A DNA stretch of 64,000 nt from Welwitschia mirabilis (lineage: Eukaryota; Gnetophyta; Gnetopsida; Welwitschiales): assembly GCA_051453625.1 (NCBI GenBank), contig JBOZIK010000001.1, positions 189,013,313-189,077,312 of the forward strand, read 5' to 3'. A program made the position numbers and the translations under genes. Shown here in pieces: positions 10,327 to 24,255 of the stretch; the stretch's first letter is position 1, and each line of letters starts with the position of its first letter. A model generated the notes under the pieces. The model did not search any database, was not told the origin of the DNA, and was given only the letters and a program-made list of their open reading frames with translations.

Positions 10327-12294
10327 GGGAGTGGTATTTCAAGAAAAGGAAGTAATAAAAAACAGTCAACCATAAAGACAGAAAAACCAACAAATAAGGT
10401 TACAAAAGAGGGAAGTACCAGTGAACAAGTAGTTACAAGACGATCACTAGAAAAGTGAAACAAACCCTAAAGTAATAATTATTTCTATTAAGCTACATGC
10501 AAAAGTTATAGAAGAACTAATTGTGTTGCTAAGTGGACTGATGTCTTTATCTTCGAATTTCAAAGGCATTCTACATTGCATAGGCTTAATACTAACTATG
10601 ATATGCCTAAAATAGCTAATTATATTTGTTACTTCCACATATACTCTAGTGTACTATGCCCTTTATTAATCTATTTTGGATGATTTTGAGATAGATAAAT
10701 CCATTCTAGAGGCAGTAGTTAGAATTGATCTAGGATTTTCACCTAAAGTTACTTACAAACATTTTAGTACTTTCTCCAGCGTTAAGCAAAGTTTCTTTGG
10801 AGAAGATTTAAAGCATAAGATGACAATATGAAAGCCCCTCCATTAATATGATTTTTAGGTTATGCACATCCATTAATAATGTTTACTTCATTGTTAACCA
10901 AGGGCAATTCATAAGAATTTCTAAGACTACTAATGATGAATGGGTTTCTATCAAGTCATATCATCTTCATATTTTTTAAGTATTTATTAGAAGTAGCATA
11001 TCCCAGCTAATCTACTTAAATGAGAATCATTATCCTAGGATGCCATTTTCTTACAATCTCACTCTAAAGTATAAGCCATGAACTTAAAGGATTAAATATT
11101 AAAGTTTTCACACTGTGATGCTTCATCTTCTTAATTTTATCCATAATAAGAAACCCTACTAGGAAGACAAATAAAGATTCTTAATTATTATAGAGAGCCA
11201 GATCCTAGGTATTGATTTAATTTCAATAGTTATATCACATTCTTTATGTAGGTAAAATATATTGATGTATTCATCAAGTATGACACTACCTAGCTATATG
11301 CTACTTGTTCTTTTAAACTAGATTCAAAATGATGTGAACTAAAAGATGACTTAAAATGCTTTGAAGCTTATATCTCAAAATGGTCTATATCATGTTTAAA
11401 AGATTACATCATAATTATTGAATCACTGTATTAAGTTTTACCCTTGCTATTAGAAGTTCATGGGACTAAATTTAAACTAATTGTATTCCCTTAAGATCCA
11501 CACAATGTAGCTAAAACGCTAAGCTATCCTCTAGGAATAATTTTTTTTAGAGTGCTATATTGCTTAAATATTTTTATAGAAGCAACAGTTTCAAAGCCAA
11601 CTACATAAGCACTTCAGTTTACACTTAGTCGATCTTTAAATTATTAAGGAAATGTATGTATATTAGTATAAATAATGTATATCTTGAAAATAAATCTTAG
11701 TATAATTTCCGTTTTGGTCGTAGAGTAAGCTGACATCCTCAAACTATCTACACTTTCCTTTATCATATATTAAATCTTATTTGCTAAAGAAAAGTTACTT
11801 CCAATAAGCTTCATACATTGGATCTGATCTATAGCATAAATCTTTATTTTCAAGTCATTTATAAATGTTTTAATATCATCTCTACTTATTGGATTGAAAT
11901 ACTAAATCATAAGAATATTAGATTTTATAGCTTTAAATACAATACTAGAAGCTAGTACTATGTGTTAATTTCTATAAGCTTATCCTAAAATAAATTAAAT
12001 GATTGCATTAATAATCTCAGAGATTTTGCAAATTCCTAGCTCTATATTTAATGATTACCCTTCTTCTACTTGTCCAAATGCCTTATCTTTCTCTTACTTA
12101 AAGAAAATCTAAAGTTAAGAAAAATCCTAGACTTTCTCTTGCTATGCATATGCCCAGTTAACTAATGACTTCAGAACATTGATAAGGAACCAAAGGAATG
12201 AAGATTTTATAAGTGTGCTTTATACAAGATTAATGGAATTAGAAAGGGTGCATCAACTTCTTACATCATTGTAAAAGATGCTTCTATTCCCTTA
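10327..12294. other. Unassigned; possible decayed coding remnant at 11000-11350
   Basis: A + strand frame at about 11010-11350 reads for long stretches broken only by TAG or TAA at probable Gln positions (for example NENHYPRMPFSYNLTLKY, then IKY*SFHTVMLHLLNFIHN), so it probably once coded for protein. I cannot name the family. The rest shows no recognisable gene or repeat. The region abuts the outer end of gypsy copy A's 3' LTR. Confidence 0.3.
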
Positions 12295-13372
12295 TGTTAT
12301 AATTCATGTTTGTGCAAATGATTTAAGCTTAATAAGATCATGTCATTTACAAATAAAATAGATATCTACACAATACAATACACTAATATAGATGGGAGTT
12401 AATTTGAATGTCATAATGTGTTGAAGGCCTAGGCTAGAGAAAGAAAATTAATTTCCACAAGGAACATTTTATATTCTATCAATAGAAATAAATTGCAATG
12501 CAAGAAAGCATCATACAATACACTTGTGCAAAGTTAACCCAAAAAACGAAAATAGTAATGCACCTAAACTAACAATGCTCAATCTTAACAAAGGTTACCT
12601 TCATAACCTATATCACTTAAGAAACTATTACTAAATTAGAAGCAACATAAGCTATGAGAGATAAAAACAAATAAGAATAGGAAAAATAGAAATAAGTCTT
12701 TGCATTAATAGAATTACATATGTGTTATAGAGTAGCCACACCTTAATGGAGGAAGTACAACCCAATACCAAGAAAGACATCTCTATGTAACCACTAGTAT
12801 GTTCACAAGAATTTCTAGTATGAATAAAGATAAGATGAACTTGAAAAAGGAATCGATACTTATTAACATAAATCACACAACAACAAGACAGATAGACAGA
12901 CAGGGTATAGCCATAATGGTTACACCAAAAGAACACACAAGTAAGTGATAAAAAATAGGTAAATATTTAATCAGATGTTACAACAAATGTCATTTTACTA
13001 GTCGTCTAGATAATATAAGGGATGATTCCACCTCATAAATAATCAATATCATTATAAGATTAATCATAGTTAGCATTCTCATTGGTCTTAACTATTTTAT
13101 CCTTTGTACTGTCGTCTAGACGATTAGGTTAACAATGATCTTTAACAAGTGTTTCTTCAATGCCTCAATCTCAATGTTTACAGGAAATCTATTTTAGAAA
13201 TATGAAGTATTAGAAAATGATCTAAATGATACAAAGTATTATCAAGATTGGGTGTTTTATTATCTTTTATCTTATCTCTTAATTATTATGGAAATCTAGT
13301 ATATACCTATCTAGTATCCTGTAAAAATACTTAAAATATCCTATCAAATATATATAATTTGGGAGTGCAACA
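12295..13372 (-). repeat. 3' LTR of gypsy copy A
   Basis: About 1.08 kb. On the minus strand it begins TGTTGCACTCCC at 13372, right after the polypurine tract, and ends at about 12295. It is similar throughout to the LTRs of B (22673-23774) and C. A block reading GATTATTTATGAGGTGG on the minus strand (near 13030) is shared with the other LTRs and may hold the TATA region. It contains the palindrome TCGTCTAGACGA at 13112-13123. The inner edge is firm; the outer edge is uncertain by several bases. Confidence 0.75.
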
Positions 13373-16300
13373 TAGCCCTCCACTTAGTCTTATTAGTCCT
13401 TAATAAAATCAGACAGTAAACCATGTTTGTGAGTCAACTTATTTAATAATAAAAATAGCTAAGTACTAAAGAAATTACCTTAAAAAATTTTTAAGGATCT
13501 TAGAGCTATGAATTAAATTATGAGAAATAAAAAAACTAAACATTTCATGTGATTTAAAAACTAGCCATACCATCATTCAAGTTATCATCTAAAAGATAGA
13601 AAGGATGACAGACTCAAAAAATGGTCTTAGAAAATAAAAACCTATAATAGAATTTTTTATACAGATAATCAGTTAATGCATTAAAAACCCCCATTTAATT
13701 ATACAGTGATGAATAAAAAGATCACCAAGATAAAACCAATCATCATCAATCATATGAAAACGATAGATAATCATAAAAATAAAATAAAGATAAATAAACC
13801 ATACTAACTCAAAAATAATATGTATATATAATTATTGAGTTTTAGTATAAAAATACATAGAAGGAAAGATATAAAATATCATAAAGTCACTTCTCTCATC
13901 ATCGCATGATAAATTTTGTCTAGGCAGTTGGCTCAACCATAGGAAAAGAATAAGAAGGATGCTCAAAACTAGTAGGGAAATGTAGATCTAAAGATGTAGA
14001 AATGCAATAGATCATCTCATCATCCTAGACATGTATAACCTCTGGAATATCTATTATCACACTTTGTTGAATAGAAATTATGCACTGATGTGCATCAACA
14101 ATTTGGTTCTCAGAGTGTTGGATTCTCCTTTTAATAATCATGATCCTCTCTTCCAATGTCTGGATCCTTTGGTTTAGTGTTTGGATACCTCAGTTCACAA
14201 GATCTTTGATGGTCTCTACCAGGAGGGCTTATATTTTCTTAAGAGTAGCCCCAATCGCAAGTCTCTATATCTCATGTTGCTCTACCTCTCTTAGTACATG
14301 TATGCCCATATCCTATAAATAGTAAGCTAAAATCTAGATATGAGATAAATGCTACTTCTCCATGGGATATAGTATCTAGAATCATTTGAAAAGAGCTAAG
14401 AGGAGGCATGAATGGCCTAGAGTTTGTAGCTATCATGTCTTAACCATGGATATGAGTCTCCTCCAAATGAATGTCAGTTGGTCCATCTACTCTCTCTGTC
14501 TGAAAGCTACTAGTATCTATAAATGTATGACCATGATGTTACTATCATAAAATGATAGGCCGATGTTACATATTATCGCTCTGTAAAGTACTCTATATGT
14601 GAGTGTCAGCTGTGTGACACGAACCCCTCACCTATCTATCATTAGATCTATTGGTATATCTAGTGCAGTGCCATATGTATAATACTCCTTAATCCCACTA
14701 GTTGAATAAATATGAATACTCCCAAGCTCATTAAGTACCATAACTATTGTAATGTGTGATGGGAGAATTGTAATCTCATGGTCATGAATGTAAGAAACTA
14801 TCATATTCATTAACTGATGATAAGCATCTAGTTTATGATCTATATGCATGATCTCATAAAACTATCTCATCTCTAAAACATAGTATGACTTATGTGCATT
14901 TGTGATTTAATATAGCTAGAATTTATGACCCTTTAATCAACCTCTGGATCTATGTAGCTAATGAAATCCTCAAAGTGTCTCTTGACATGGATATTAACTA
15001 TCTGTATAGTCAAAGATCATCCCTATCAAAGTGGTGGACATGCTAGCTCTACACGCTTTATCTTTGATGGTACTATTGAGCCCACATCATAGTTTACAAC
15101 TTTAGTTTTAGCACCATTTTATTTATGTCTACACATAAGGGGCCTACTTATTTGAAAATACATTAAAAACATCATGCGAGAATGGTAAATACATCAAAAT
15201 ACATTGCATGAATGTGTAATAATGATTACAAAGTTAATAAAAAAATTAAAAAATGATAAAAATATGTCTTACCCCCTTTTAAATATTGCAATACATCATG
15301 GACTACCTAAATAAGAGAAGAAAAATGCAAAACATGCAAAATTTAAAAAAGTAGTGTTTTAAATGGGCCCCACAAATGTAAAAATTTAAAGTGCCCAAAT
15401 GGAAAATCTAATCTAGTAAAATCATAAAAAACATTGAATTGATTAATTTATCCTAAATGATCATCACATTTCAACCTAGAATTTGACAAAATATAAGTGT
15501 AGAAGATGAAAAATTAAAAACTCATTGTAAAACGCACAATTAATCATAACTTGCAAAATATGTAGTGAAATTCAAATCCATAAATTCCAAAATAAGTGCA
15601 CAAAAAATAGATAAACATACATGAAAACTATGCATTGAAAGGATAAAAAAATGGAAATTAAAAAATAAAAGGAAGAGAGAAACACACCCATTTTTAATAA
15701 TTTAATTGAGAAACTTTAAAATCTAGACACTTAATCAAGTGATACTAGATCTAAAACACTGGCAAGTCTAGAGGGGTCTTTGTCTCTCAAAGAAATGGGT
15801 GAAAATAATAAAGAAATGTAGTAAAATAAAGGAAAAGTATTTGAGTCATGGTTATATCACACTGTCATCTGGTTGCATCATCTGGATAATAACCCTAGGA
15901 CAACTATAAGAAGAAATCAAACTGTCGTCCTCTTAGTGTCATTTAGATGATCAAGTAAATGGTAAGACATGAAAAAGTTTGGCAAAAATAAAGATGTTAA
16001 CCAACAATATTAGGATCAGTTATAATTATCAAAGTTTCAAATTTTATCAGAAAACTCAAGAAAAAAAGAAAATAAAAAGGAAGACCGTGAAAATTGAGAT
16101 GATATATAAAATCTTAAAATAAAAGAAAAAATATGGCTAAAGAAAATGAACTAACTAGATTTAAACCTATCAATAAAAACTAAATGAATGTAACCAAACT
16201 AAAAAGTAAAATAAGAAAAAGCACAAAACTCTAAAAGGTATAAGAAATCTCATAAAATCTTATAAACAAAAAAAAATTCTAATGAATTTAAATGCTAACT

Positions 16301-17300
16301 GAAAATAAATGAACATGAATGGATAGCAAGGAAACTAGTAAATAATAAGATCCCATCTAAGAATAAGAAAATGTATAAATAAATTTAAAATAATAAACTA
16401 AGAAAAAAAGAATAAAAATGGACACAAGAAACAAGGAGAAGATTACTTACTATCTTAAATTCTACCTTAGAAAACTCCCAAGGAAGATATTTTAAAATCA
16501 CTTGAGTAAAAATGCATAATAAAATGTATAAACTCTATAAAGTTCCACTCAAAATGGCAGTGATTATAGCAAGACCAAAACTTAAGTTCTTAAAACAATG
16601 AATGATAAGATCAAAAGCTACTTAGAAATGAATTTATCTATTCTCACTTCATAAACACATCTAAATCCTCAAAGTGAAATAACCATGTGGGAATACTAAA
16701 AGTATTGAAAACAAGTAATACCTCTGACAATACTAGGAACACCATGGATCCCATAGGCTTAAATTTTATTACAACTTCTTCCATAATGAGGGGAGTGCAA
16801 TCACGATTAGAGGAGTAAGAACCTGCATAGCATGGCTAACTAATCCCTCACTAGGGTTCTTATAGCTACCAATACTACTAAAGGTTCTTCTCAAAAAAAT
16901 TTACCCTAGAATGGTAGAACATCATGGTGAACATGTATTTGTCTTTAAATTATTAATTCTTTTCTTTCTTTATTTTAAAAAATTCCCACATGATTATATG
17001 CTCAAAAAGACAAAGGTGAATAAGTGAGATTAAAAAAAAAAAATAAAACACTCCCAAACAACCAAAGACCTTTTACCATTGGGGAAACAAAGGCATAAGC
17101 ACTAAGGCATCTTCCTTCAAGATGAATCCATAGACATGGAAATGTCTCAAGATTGCGTGAATCTAATATCACCATTATAAAAATGCCTAAGTATGAATAC
17201 TAGTGATGAAACCTTATAAAGCAATATATAAGTCAAGTTTAAAAGATAATCAAGTGATATCATAACATTTACCAAAGTAATAATCTAAGAAAAAACTTAG
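13373..17300 (-). other. Long 3' region of copy A with decayed ORF remnant
   Basis: Begins with a purine-rich tract on the minus strand (AAGTGGAGGG, about 13375-13386) next to the LTR. Between this and the end of integrase lie about 3.9 kb. A minus-strand remnant at about 14040-15060 shows an open stretch of 73 codons (14628-14849) and, before it, HFEDFISYIDPEVD-like coding; I do not recognise the protein. 15100-17300 is A-rich on the + strand and noncoding in appearance, with scattered copies of a short CGTC-containing motif near 15860-15950. Extra ORFs downstream of pol are known in Athila/Tat elements. Confidence 0.5.
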
Positions 17301-20020
17301 ATAATGATAGGGAGGAATTCTTCCTCATCAAGGGGAACGTCTAAAATAAGTGCTTCTACCATGTTCACAATTGCATTCAAAGATCCTTCCTATAGTTTTC
17401 ACCATTATCTATTAACTTTTTAAATATCCTTAACCTCTAAATCTGAAATCTCAATAGAGCCATTAGAATGCACTTTCTCTATAAGATAAGATTATAACCA
17501 TTTAGAGGTCAACTTACTATTTAAAAGATGTACTTAAGTATTATATAAAGAACAAGTTAACATAGTTTAAAATTTTTATGAAGTATCTTTTTATAATGTT
17601 TGATCTTAGCTTAGGATTTATAGATTAATTGATGATGTATAGCACGAGTTTGTTTTTCATCAATGTGGTCTAATTAGGCTAATCTATGTTTAAGATTTTT
17701 ATGAAGGTCCACAAGATTAAGTTAACGAGATGAATAATAAGAGTTATAGCACATATCAATAGGTAAGACATAAAATTTACACATAAGTCCATTAGGTAAA
17801 AAACCATGAGAAGTATGCCAAGTAGTACGATAAGCCCAAAAACATCATTAATCTTAGAAGTATTAATAAATACAAGTTTTTATAACATTTTTTAAATTTT
17901 TGTATTGGTATTTTCAGTCTATCCATTAGTCTAAAGATGATAAGAACAAGCTACTTTATGTTCTATTCTAAGAAATAAAAGAATTTTCCTAAAAATTTGG
18001 TTAATAAAATAAGTTTCTTAATCACTAATAATAATTTTAGAAAAACCAAATCTATGAAAAATATAAGTTCTAAGAAAATGACAAACAGTTCAAGCATTAT
18101 TCAAAGAAGTAGGAATCACTTCAACTCATTTAGTCACATAATATACAACTATTAAAATGTAATGTTTATTATGAGAAGGTGGATGAATAGGCCCTATGAA
18201 ATAAATACCATAATAAAAGGTTCACACTTAAGAATAGACCTAAGGAGTATCTCTTGAGAATGAATAAGGTTATCATAACACTAAGAAGGATCACACCTTC
18301 AAGTAAAATAAAAAGAATCCTTAATAAGAGTAGAAAAATAAAAATCGAAATGAATAATTTTCATAGACATTTTCTATCCACTAAGATGTCCTTCACAAAT
18401 ACCACTATGATAAAGATGAAGGATTTTAAATTTTTCCTAATTAGATATACATTTTTACATAATTTGGTCTTTACACTTATAATACAAATGTAGTTCTATT
18501 CACTCATAGTTATCTATTCTATGAAGAAAAGATTTACATTGATCATAAGTTCAATGTTGTGGTGTCTTCATGATTACAAGGTAATTAATAATATCAACAT
18601 ACCAAAGAGGAGAATGAGTCAATGATATAGTAAAAAATTACTCATCTAGAAAAGAATAATTAATAACAGAATCATTAGAAGGATAAGAAAGATGAGACAA
18701 ATGATCCACAATACAATTATGCTTCCCTACTTTATCTATGATGGTTAAATTAAACTATTACATAACTAGGATTCATCTAATCAATATAACAGTAAAATCG
18801 TTTTTAGCCCTGAGGTAATTAATAGAATCATGGTTTGGTATAAACATTTATACAAAAGCCTAAAAGATAATATCTAAGTGTATCAAGGATAAAGATGATG
18901 GATAATATTTCCTTCTTTATAGTAGTATAATTCATTTGAGTTCTAAACAAATATTTGCTATGGTAAGATATAACTTTAAAATCATTTCCATATTTTTGAT
19001 AAAGTACCCACCCACGGTAAAGTTACTAGCATCACACATCAATTCAAAATCTTTTTCCCAATTAGGTTCTATTACAATAGGAGCATAAGAAAGTTTACAT
19101 TTAACTTTATTAAAAGCAAGTTGATAAGATTCATTCCATTTAAATTTATCTTCTTTCTATAGTAACTAGTGAAAAGGTTTACAAATATTTTCATAATCAT
19201 AAATAGACCAACAATAAAAATCACAATGACTAAGAAAAGATCTAAGCTATTTCACATTTGTAAGGTGATTTAGGTTTTGAATAATACCAAGTTTTTCAAG
19301 GTCCATTCTAATCCCCTTTTTGGAAATATAGTGATATAAAACAATTCTACTTTCAACTAAAAATAAACTCTTTCCAAACTCAGATTTAAGATACTAGAAA
19401 TGCATTGATTAAGAAATTTTTCTAATTGTTCTAAATTTTTTTCAAAAATTTCAGCATAAATAGAGAAGTCATCCATAAAAATTTCTATCGACTCCTTTAG
19501 CATATCAAGAAAAATACCCATCATAGCATGCTCAAAGATACCAAGAGCATTAAAAAGTCTAAAAGGCATGCATCAAAAAGCAAAAATACCAAAAGGTAAA
19601 GTGAAAGTAGTTTTAGCTTAGTCCTCACTAGCAATACAAACCTAATTGTAACTACTATATTCATCAAGAAAATAATAAAATGCATGTCCCTAAATTCTAT
19701 TAATTATTCGATTAAGAAAAGGAAAAGGATAGTAATCTTTTTTAGTTACTTCATTTAATTTTTTGAAATCTATGCACATCCTCCATTTCCCATCTTTCTT
19801 AGGCACTACTATCAAAGGGCTAACTCACTCACTATCAGTTGTAGCATAAATGATTCTAGCATCCACTAATTTTATGATTTCATCTTAAACAACTTGCCTA
19901 AGAGCTAAATTAAGTATATGTTGGGATTACCTAATAGGTTTGCATTATCCTTAACATAGATTTTATGTTGAATAATTAAGGTATAAATGGCTATCAAATC
20001 TTGATGGGATTAAGAGAATG
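17300..20020 (-). pseudogene. Copy A pol: reverse transcriptase, RNase H, integrase
   Basis: Reading right to left. RT (about 20010-19030) holds the conserved MPFRLFNALGIF block and intact FMDDFSIY catalytic box within the open stretch 19569-19357. RNase H (about 19000-18550) ends with a GKHN..VDHLSHL block. The integrase zinc region lies near 18500-18250. The catalytic core keeps IISD near 18020-18040, but the first catalytic Asp of the usual VDYVTK motif reads Tyr (VVYYVTK). A C-terminal domain with SIEISDLEVKD-like sequence ends near 17310. Frameshifts and Gln/Trp-to-stop changes throughout; not functional. Confidence 0.82.
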
Positions 20021-20222
20021 CATGTACCTTATATTCCAAAAGAGATATTAAGCTCGATTCTTGTTGATGGGAGAGATTTTCATTAATTATCAAAGGTTTT
20101 GTCAAATCATTGTTTAGAAAAATGTATTTTAGTCCGCTGAATAAAGGTTTTAGGCTCAGATTTGAATTCATATTTTTTATCTTTTATAAATTTTAAAAAA
20201 AGTTCATTGTTGTCTCAAACTA

Positions 20223-22672
20223 TCATCTGGACATCAGTAGTGGACGACCACCCTTAAAATATGAAATCTCAGTTCTGCTCAGATTTTGGACTTCTGCATA
20301 GTTGACAGACTCAGTCTCTTTACTCTCTAGATTAAAATGATCAATTTTTAGATGATCAAAATCAAGTTGATCTTTATAAAAAATGTCAAAGTTATCTATT
20401 TTAAGTTGATCATCAAATAAAGTTAGTTCATAAAGCATTAACCATCTTTCTTTAAGTGGATGGTGCTGTAAAAATAAATTTGACTTCATTTCTTCTTCCA
20501 CACTCAAATAATTACCTAAATATTTTTTAGCTACATTAAACAATCCTATTAAAAACTTATTATTTCTTAAATGATACTGCATCAAACCTATTTTCATATT
20601 TATAATATAAAGCTCTACTTAGAAGTAAAGGGTAACCACTATTATATTTAACTTCTATCATAATAACATCAATGGGATAAAATGCTTTTTCAATATAAAT
20701 GACCAAACCCTTAATCATGGCTAAGGTTTTTTAATAGATGTATCTACTAATTCTAAGACAATTCTTGTAGGCTCTATTCTAGTTTTCAACCTAAGTCATT
20801 GATAAATGTGTAAGGGCATAATATTGACACTAGCTCCAATATCAACCAAAGCTTTTTTAATCCTTCTATTTTCCTCTAAAATGTACTAATAGTTGCTACT
20901 CTTAGATCTTTAAACTTTGGATATTTTTGTAAAACTAAGTTGTTAATAGATTAAACTAGGAAGACTTTACTAGGGATGGTTTATTTTTGTTTTCTCCTAA
21001 TCATATCTTTTCACAACTTAGAATAATTAGGGTTCTCTTACAAAAGTTTCCAAAATGGTAAATTGATACCCACATTTTACATTAATGCTTTAAAATATTT
21101 ATTAAAGGTAGGATTTGTGTTTAATCTATCAAGACAAGGGGTATTAGGTTAATTATAAAAAGAATTTTTCTTTTTATTTCTTAAAGGAGAAGGGAAAGAA
21201 TGATTTTCTAAAATTTCTATATCCTCTTCTTTATCATTTTTATCACTTTGAGATGTTAAATCCTTATGGGTGGGAGGTGTTGTCTCATTTTCACTTCTTG
21301 TCATTATCTTACAATATTTCTTAACTTCATTTGGATTTGGTAAAGGTTGAGTGGCTTAATTAGCAAACATGGTTTGTTGTAAAATACTCATAATATTCTC
21401 AATGTTAGAATTTCTTATTTCTTGTGTTTTTCTTAACTTATCAATGGAATTCCTAAGTGGATCACTTTATCTTTGTGAGTTGGATGAGCTTACTTGATTA
21501 TTTGAGTTGTTTGATTGTAAATTAATGTTATTAAATCTCTTTTTAAATGGTTAAAAATTAGAATGATTTATTTGAAAATTTTTAAGATTGGGTTGTCCAC
21601 TCATCCTAGGTTAAAAATTGTTGTGATTTTAGATTTTACTTTGGTTTTGATTTTGGTTAAAGTTTAAAGAGCTTTAGTTGAAGGCACACACTTTTCCATA
21701 AATTCTTTCTTTATATGTTGAAAGTAAAGGCTACTCTTTTGTAACATGATATCTATTTCTACATAAATCACAAGTTTAACCTACAACTACACTTTTTAGT
21801 GTTATCACCTTTGCATCTAAAATCATCTGAGTGTATTTTCATAAAGTTAAGGTAAAATACTTAATGACATTTATTGGTTAAATTTATTTCTTATTTCTTC
21901 TCTTTTTCTTGTTTAACCTCTTTAAGATCTTTAATGATTTGACCTATAGTGTGATTTCTCTAGATGAGGGTTTAGGCCAAGTTTGACTCACTTTCACTAA
22001 CTCTTCTAACACTTTCCAGGCATTTTCTAAAGTAAGGTTCAACAAATTTCTTCCACATGAAAAATCAAATAGTTGCTTTATTTAACTGGTGAGTCTACTA
22101 TAAAAATAGTCTACTAATTCTTCTTGAGAAAAAGCGTCTACAGGACTCAGATGTCAAGTAACGAAAAATATCTCATAAGTAAAGGCATAATCTTCATTAG
22201 ACTATTGTTAAAAGTTGGTTATTTCTTTTTTATGTTTTTTAATGGTAGTTTCACTCATAAATCTTTTAATGAAAGCTTCTTGAATTTGACTCCATAATTT
22301 TAAACGTTTATGAGGAATCATTCTTAACTAAAGTTTATCTTTACATTTTAGGGTGATGGGAAAGATAACCATGTAAGTTCTATTACCTATTCTTTTCTTA
22401 CCGTTTCCTAAAATAAGCACTAACTATTCGATGTCAGTAATGTGTTGTAAAGGATCTTTGTTAAGTTTACTACTAAAAATGGGATAAGCATTTAGGTTCC
22501 TAGGTTTGAAATCATTACCAAGAGATAAATCAAAAGGGATTTGAATTTTACATTTTTTATTAGAAATCAGTCCTCTAAGGGTGACATTGGCATTAGGTTT
22601 AATAAGTGTAGTTGTAGGAGTTCCACTGATAAGGGGTAGATTAGAGGAAGTGATTTACTTTTGCTTTTACGA
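20223..22672 (-). pseudogene. Copy A gag and protease remnants
   Basis: The protease active-site block reads VDIGAS (minus strand, about 20829-20846), an aspartic protease signature. Downstream of it the PR-RT linker frame 20597-20223 (124 codons) is open and parallels copy B at 26560-26960. Gag (about 22660-20960) has the Asn/Gln-rich C-terminal part near 21400-21650, matching B at 25560-25870, and the capsid-like part near 22000-22600. The N-terminal 80 or so codons present in B are missing because B's LTR interrupts the gene at 22672/22673. Confidence 0.75.
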
Positions 22673-23774
22673 TGTTATGCCACCAACTTACATATATTTA
22701 ATAAGGTATTTTGAGTGGCTTTGCAGATTAATAGACAAGTAAATGCTTAATTTCCGTGATAATGGAGAGCTGAGATGAAAAGGATGAAAACATGTAATCT
22801 TCATGATGATTTGCAGCATTTTGAGTAATTCTAAATACTTTACATTTTTGAGACAACTTCTTGCAAAACATTAAGGCTAATGCACTAATTGAAGATTTGT
22901 AAAAGGCCATCATCCACATCATCATTTGATGACATGGATGGATGATCAAGTAGTTTATGCCAATGGGATGCTGATTGAAACCAATCTGATAGCTGATGTG
23001 GATTATTTATAAGGTGGAATCATCTCCTCTATTATCCAAACAACTAGCTAGATGACACTATTGTAATGTCTGCACTGAACATTCATCTAAATTCTACTAA
23101 ATGTGTATTTATTTCTTCTTGCATAACTGTTACAGTTTTATCAATGCCTTTTATCTGTTTTATTATGTGCTTAAGTATCAATAAATAGTTATCTCGTTCT
23201 TGACTCCTACTTATCCTCATTTACAGCTGTGATTATTATGATAAGAGATTGAAGGGTCAGAGATCCATCCTTGTAGTTGTATAGGGAAATTCTCTTTGGT
23301 ATTAGACGACATTTCCTCTATTGAGGTGCAGCTACTTTGTAACATAAATGTGGTTTTAAACTTAATACAAAACATTTCCTTTTCTAATTTCAATGTATGT
23401 TTGTTTCTATCTCTTATAGCTTTTGTTACTTTCGATTCGGTGATAATTTCTCCAGTGATATAGATTATGAGGGCAATCTTTGTTAAGGTTATATTTGGTT
23501 AGTTTAGGTTAGGTGCATTGTTATTTTATTTTCTTAGATTATATTTGCATGAGTGTGTTGCATTTTTACTTTCATGCATTGCAAGTTATTTTTGTAGTTA
23601 GAGTATAAGCATTTCTTTGTAGAAAGTAACTCTCTTATTTCCTACTTTGGCCTTTAACAAATTATGACATTTAGGTCACTCTTGTCTATATTAATATGTT
23701 ATGTTTATGCATTATATTTGTGATTAATAGGATTCTATTTAGGATGTAACATTATATAAATATGCACCGCAACA
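22673..23774 (+). repeat. 5' LTR of gypsy copy B
   Basis: About 1.1 kb, starting TGTTATGCCACC and ending GCAACA, three bases before the PBS. It aligns along its length with the copy A LTR and both pieces of the copy C LTR. A conserved block GATTATTTATAAGGTGGAAT near 23001-23020 is a candidate promoter region. It carries no copia insertion, so it serves as an empty site for copia-1. Confidence 0.8.
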
Positions 23775-23777
23775 TCT

Positions 23778-23795
23778 TGATGCTATTGCCAGGGA
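23778..23795 (+). other. Primer-binding site of copy B (tRNA-Asp type, decayed)
   Basis: TGATGCTATTGCCAGGGA corresponds to the Athila/Tat PBS TGGCGCCGTTGCCGGGGA with four transitions, three of them at former CpG positions. It lies three bases after the LTR end. Confidence 0.7.
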
Positions 23796-24255
23796 AGGAT
23801 GCTTAAAGTCCAAGAGTTATCATTGCTCTGGTGAGTATTTTAGTCTGGGTGCTTGCCTACAGCAATAGTATACCATTATTTACAATAGTGTAGTTTTTTC
23901 CTTTTCATTGTGTAAGTTTTCTATTTTCAAAATAAAAATTTTATTTCTATTATATAATAAAAAGTTAGTCATCTGCTTCATCATCCAGATGACATACGAT
24001 AATGATGGCCTCTATGCTATGAGTTTTCTATTTAAATTTTCTATCAAAATTTTTTAAGATTTTTTTGCATTGTTCCTTCTGTTATTCAGGTGACTAAATT
24101 GGACGACAGTTAGCTTTTAGAGTTTTTCGTGTCTATTAATTTTTTGTTTCTGTTTTTTGCTTTTTTCTTTTTGGTGATATTTGTGTATTTGTTGTCTAGA
24201 CTATCTTCTGGACGATTATAGGGATGGCATTCTATGCATCTAATACTAAGCATGT
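23796..24255 (+). other. 5' leader of copy B
   Basis: Noncoding leader between PBS and gag. It contains several copies of a short CGTC/GATGAC motif (about 23970-23995, 24090-24110, 24190-24222) that also occurs in the LTRs and the 3' region of this family. Confidence 0.5.

Larger units (their letters stand above)
12295..22672 (-). mobile_element. Ty3/gypsy element copy A (Athila/Tat-like), truncated in gag
   Basis: Minus-strand element in the order, right to left: gag, protease, RT, RNase H, integrase, long 3' region of about 4 kb, polypurine tract, 3' LTR. Gag lacks its N-terminus because copy B's LTR starts at 22673. The family relation to B and C is clear from gag, pol and LTR similarity. 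The long 3' region and the tRNA-Asp-type PBS seen in the sister copies fit the Athila/Tat group. All frames carry stops. Confidence 0.8.

Noticed and set aside
10447-10638. 63-codon minus-strand frame downstream of the HAK/KUP fragment
   Set aside because: No recognisable motif; length not above chance here.
14040-15060. Envelope-like gene in copy A's 3' region
   Set aside because: Position would suit an Athila env-like ORF, but no signal peptide, fusion-like or transmembrane pattern could be followed, so it is left as unidentified.
18254-18493. 79-codon + strand open frame
   Set aside because: Antisense shadow of the copy A integrase zinc region on the minus strand.
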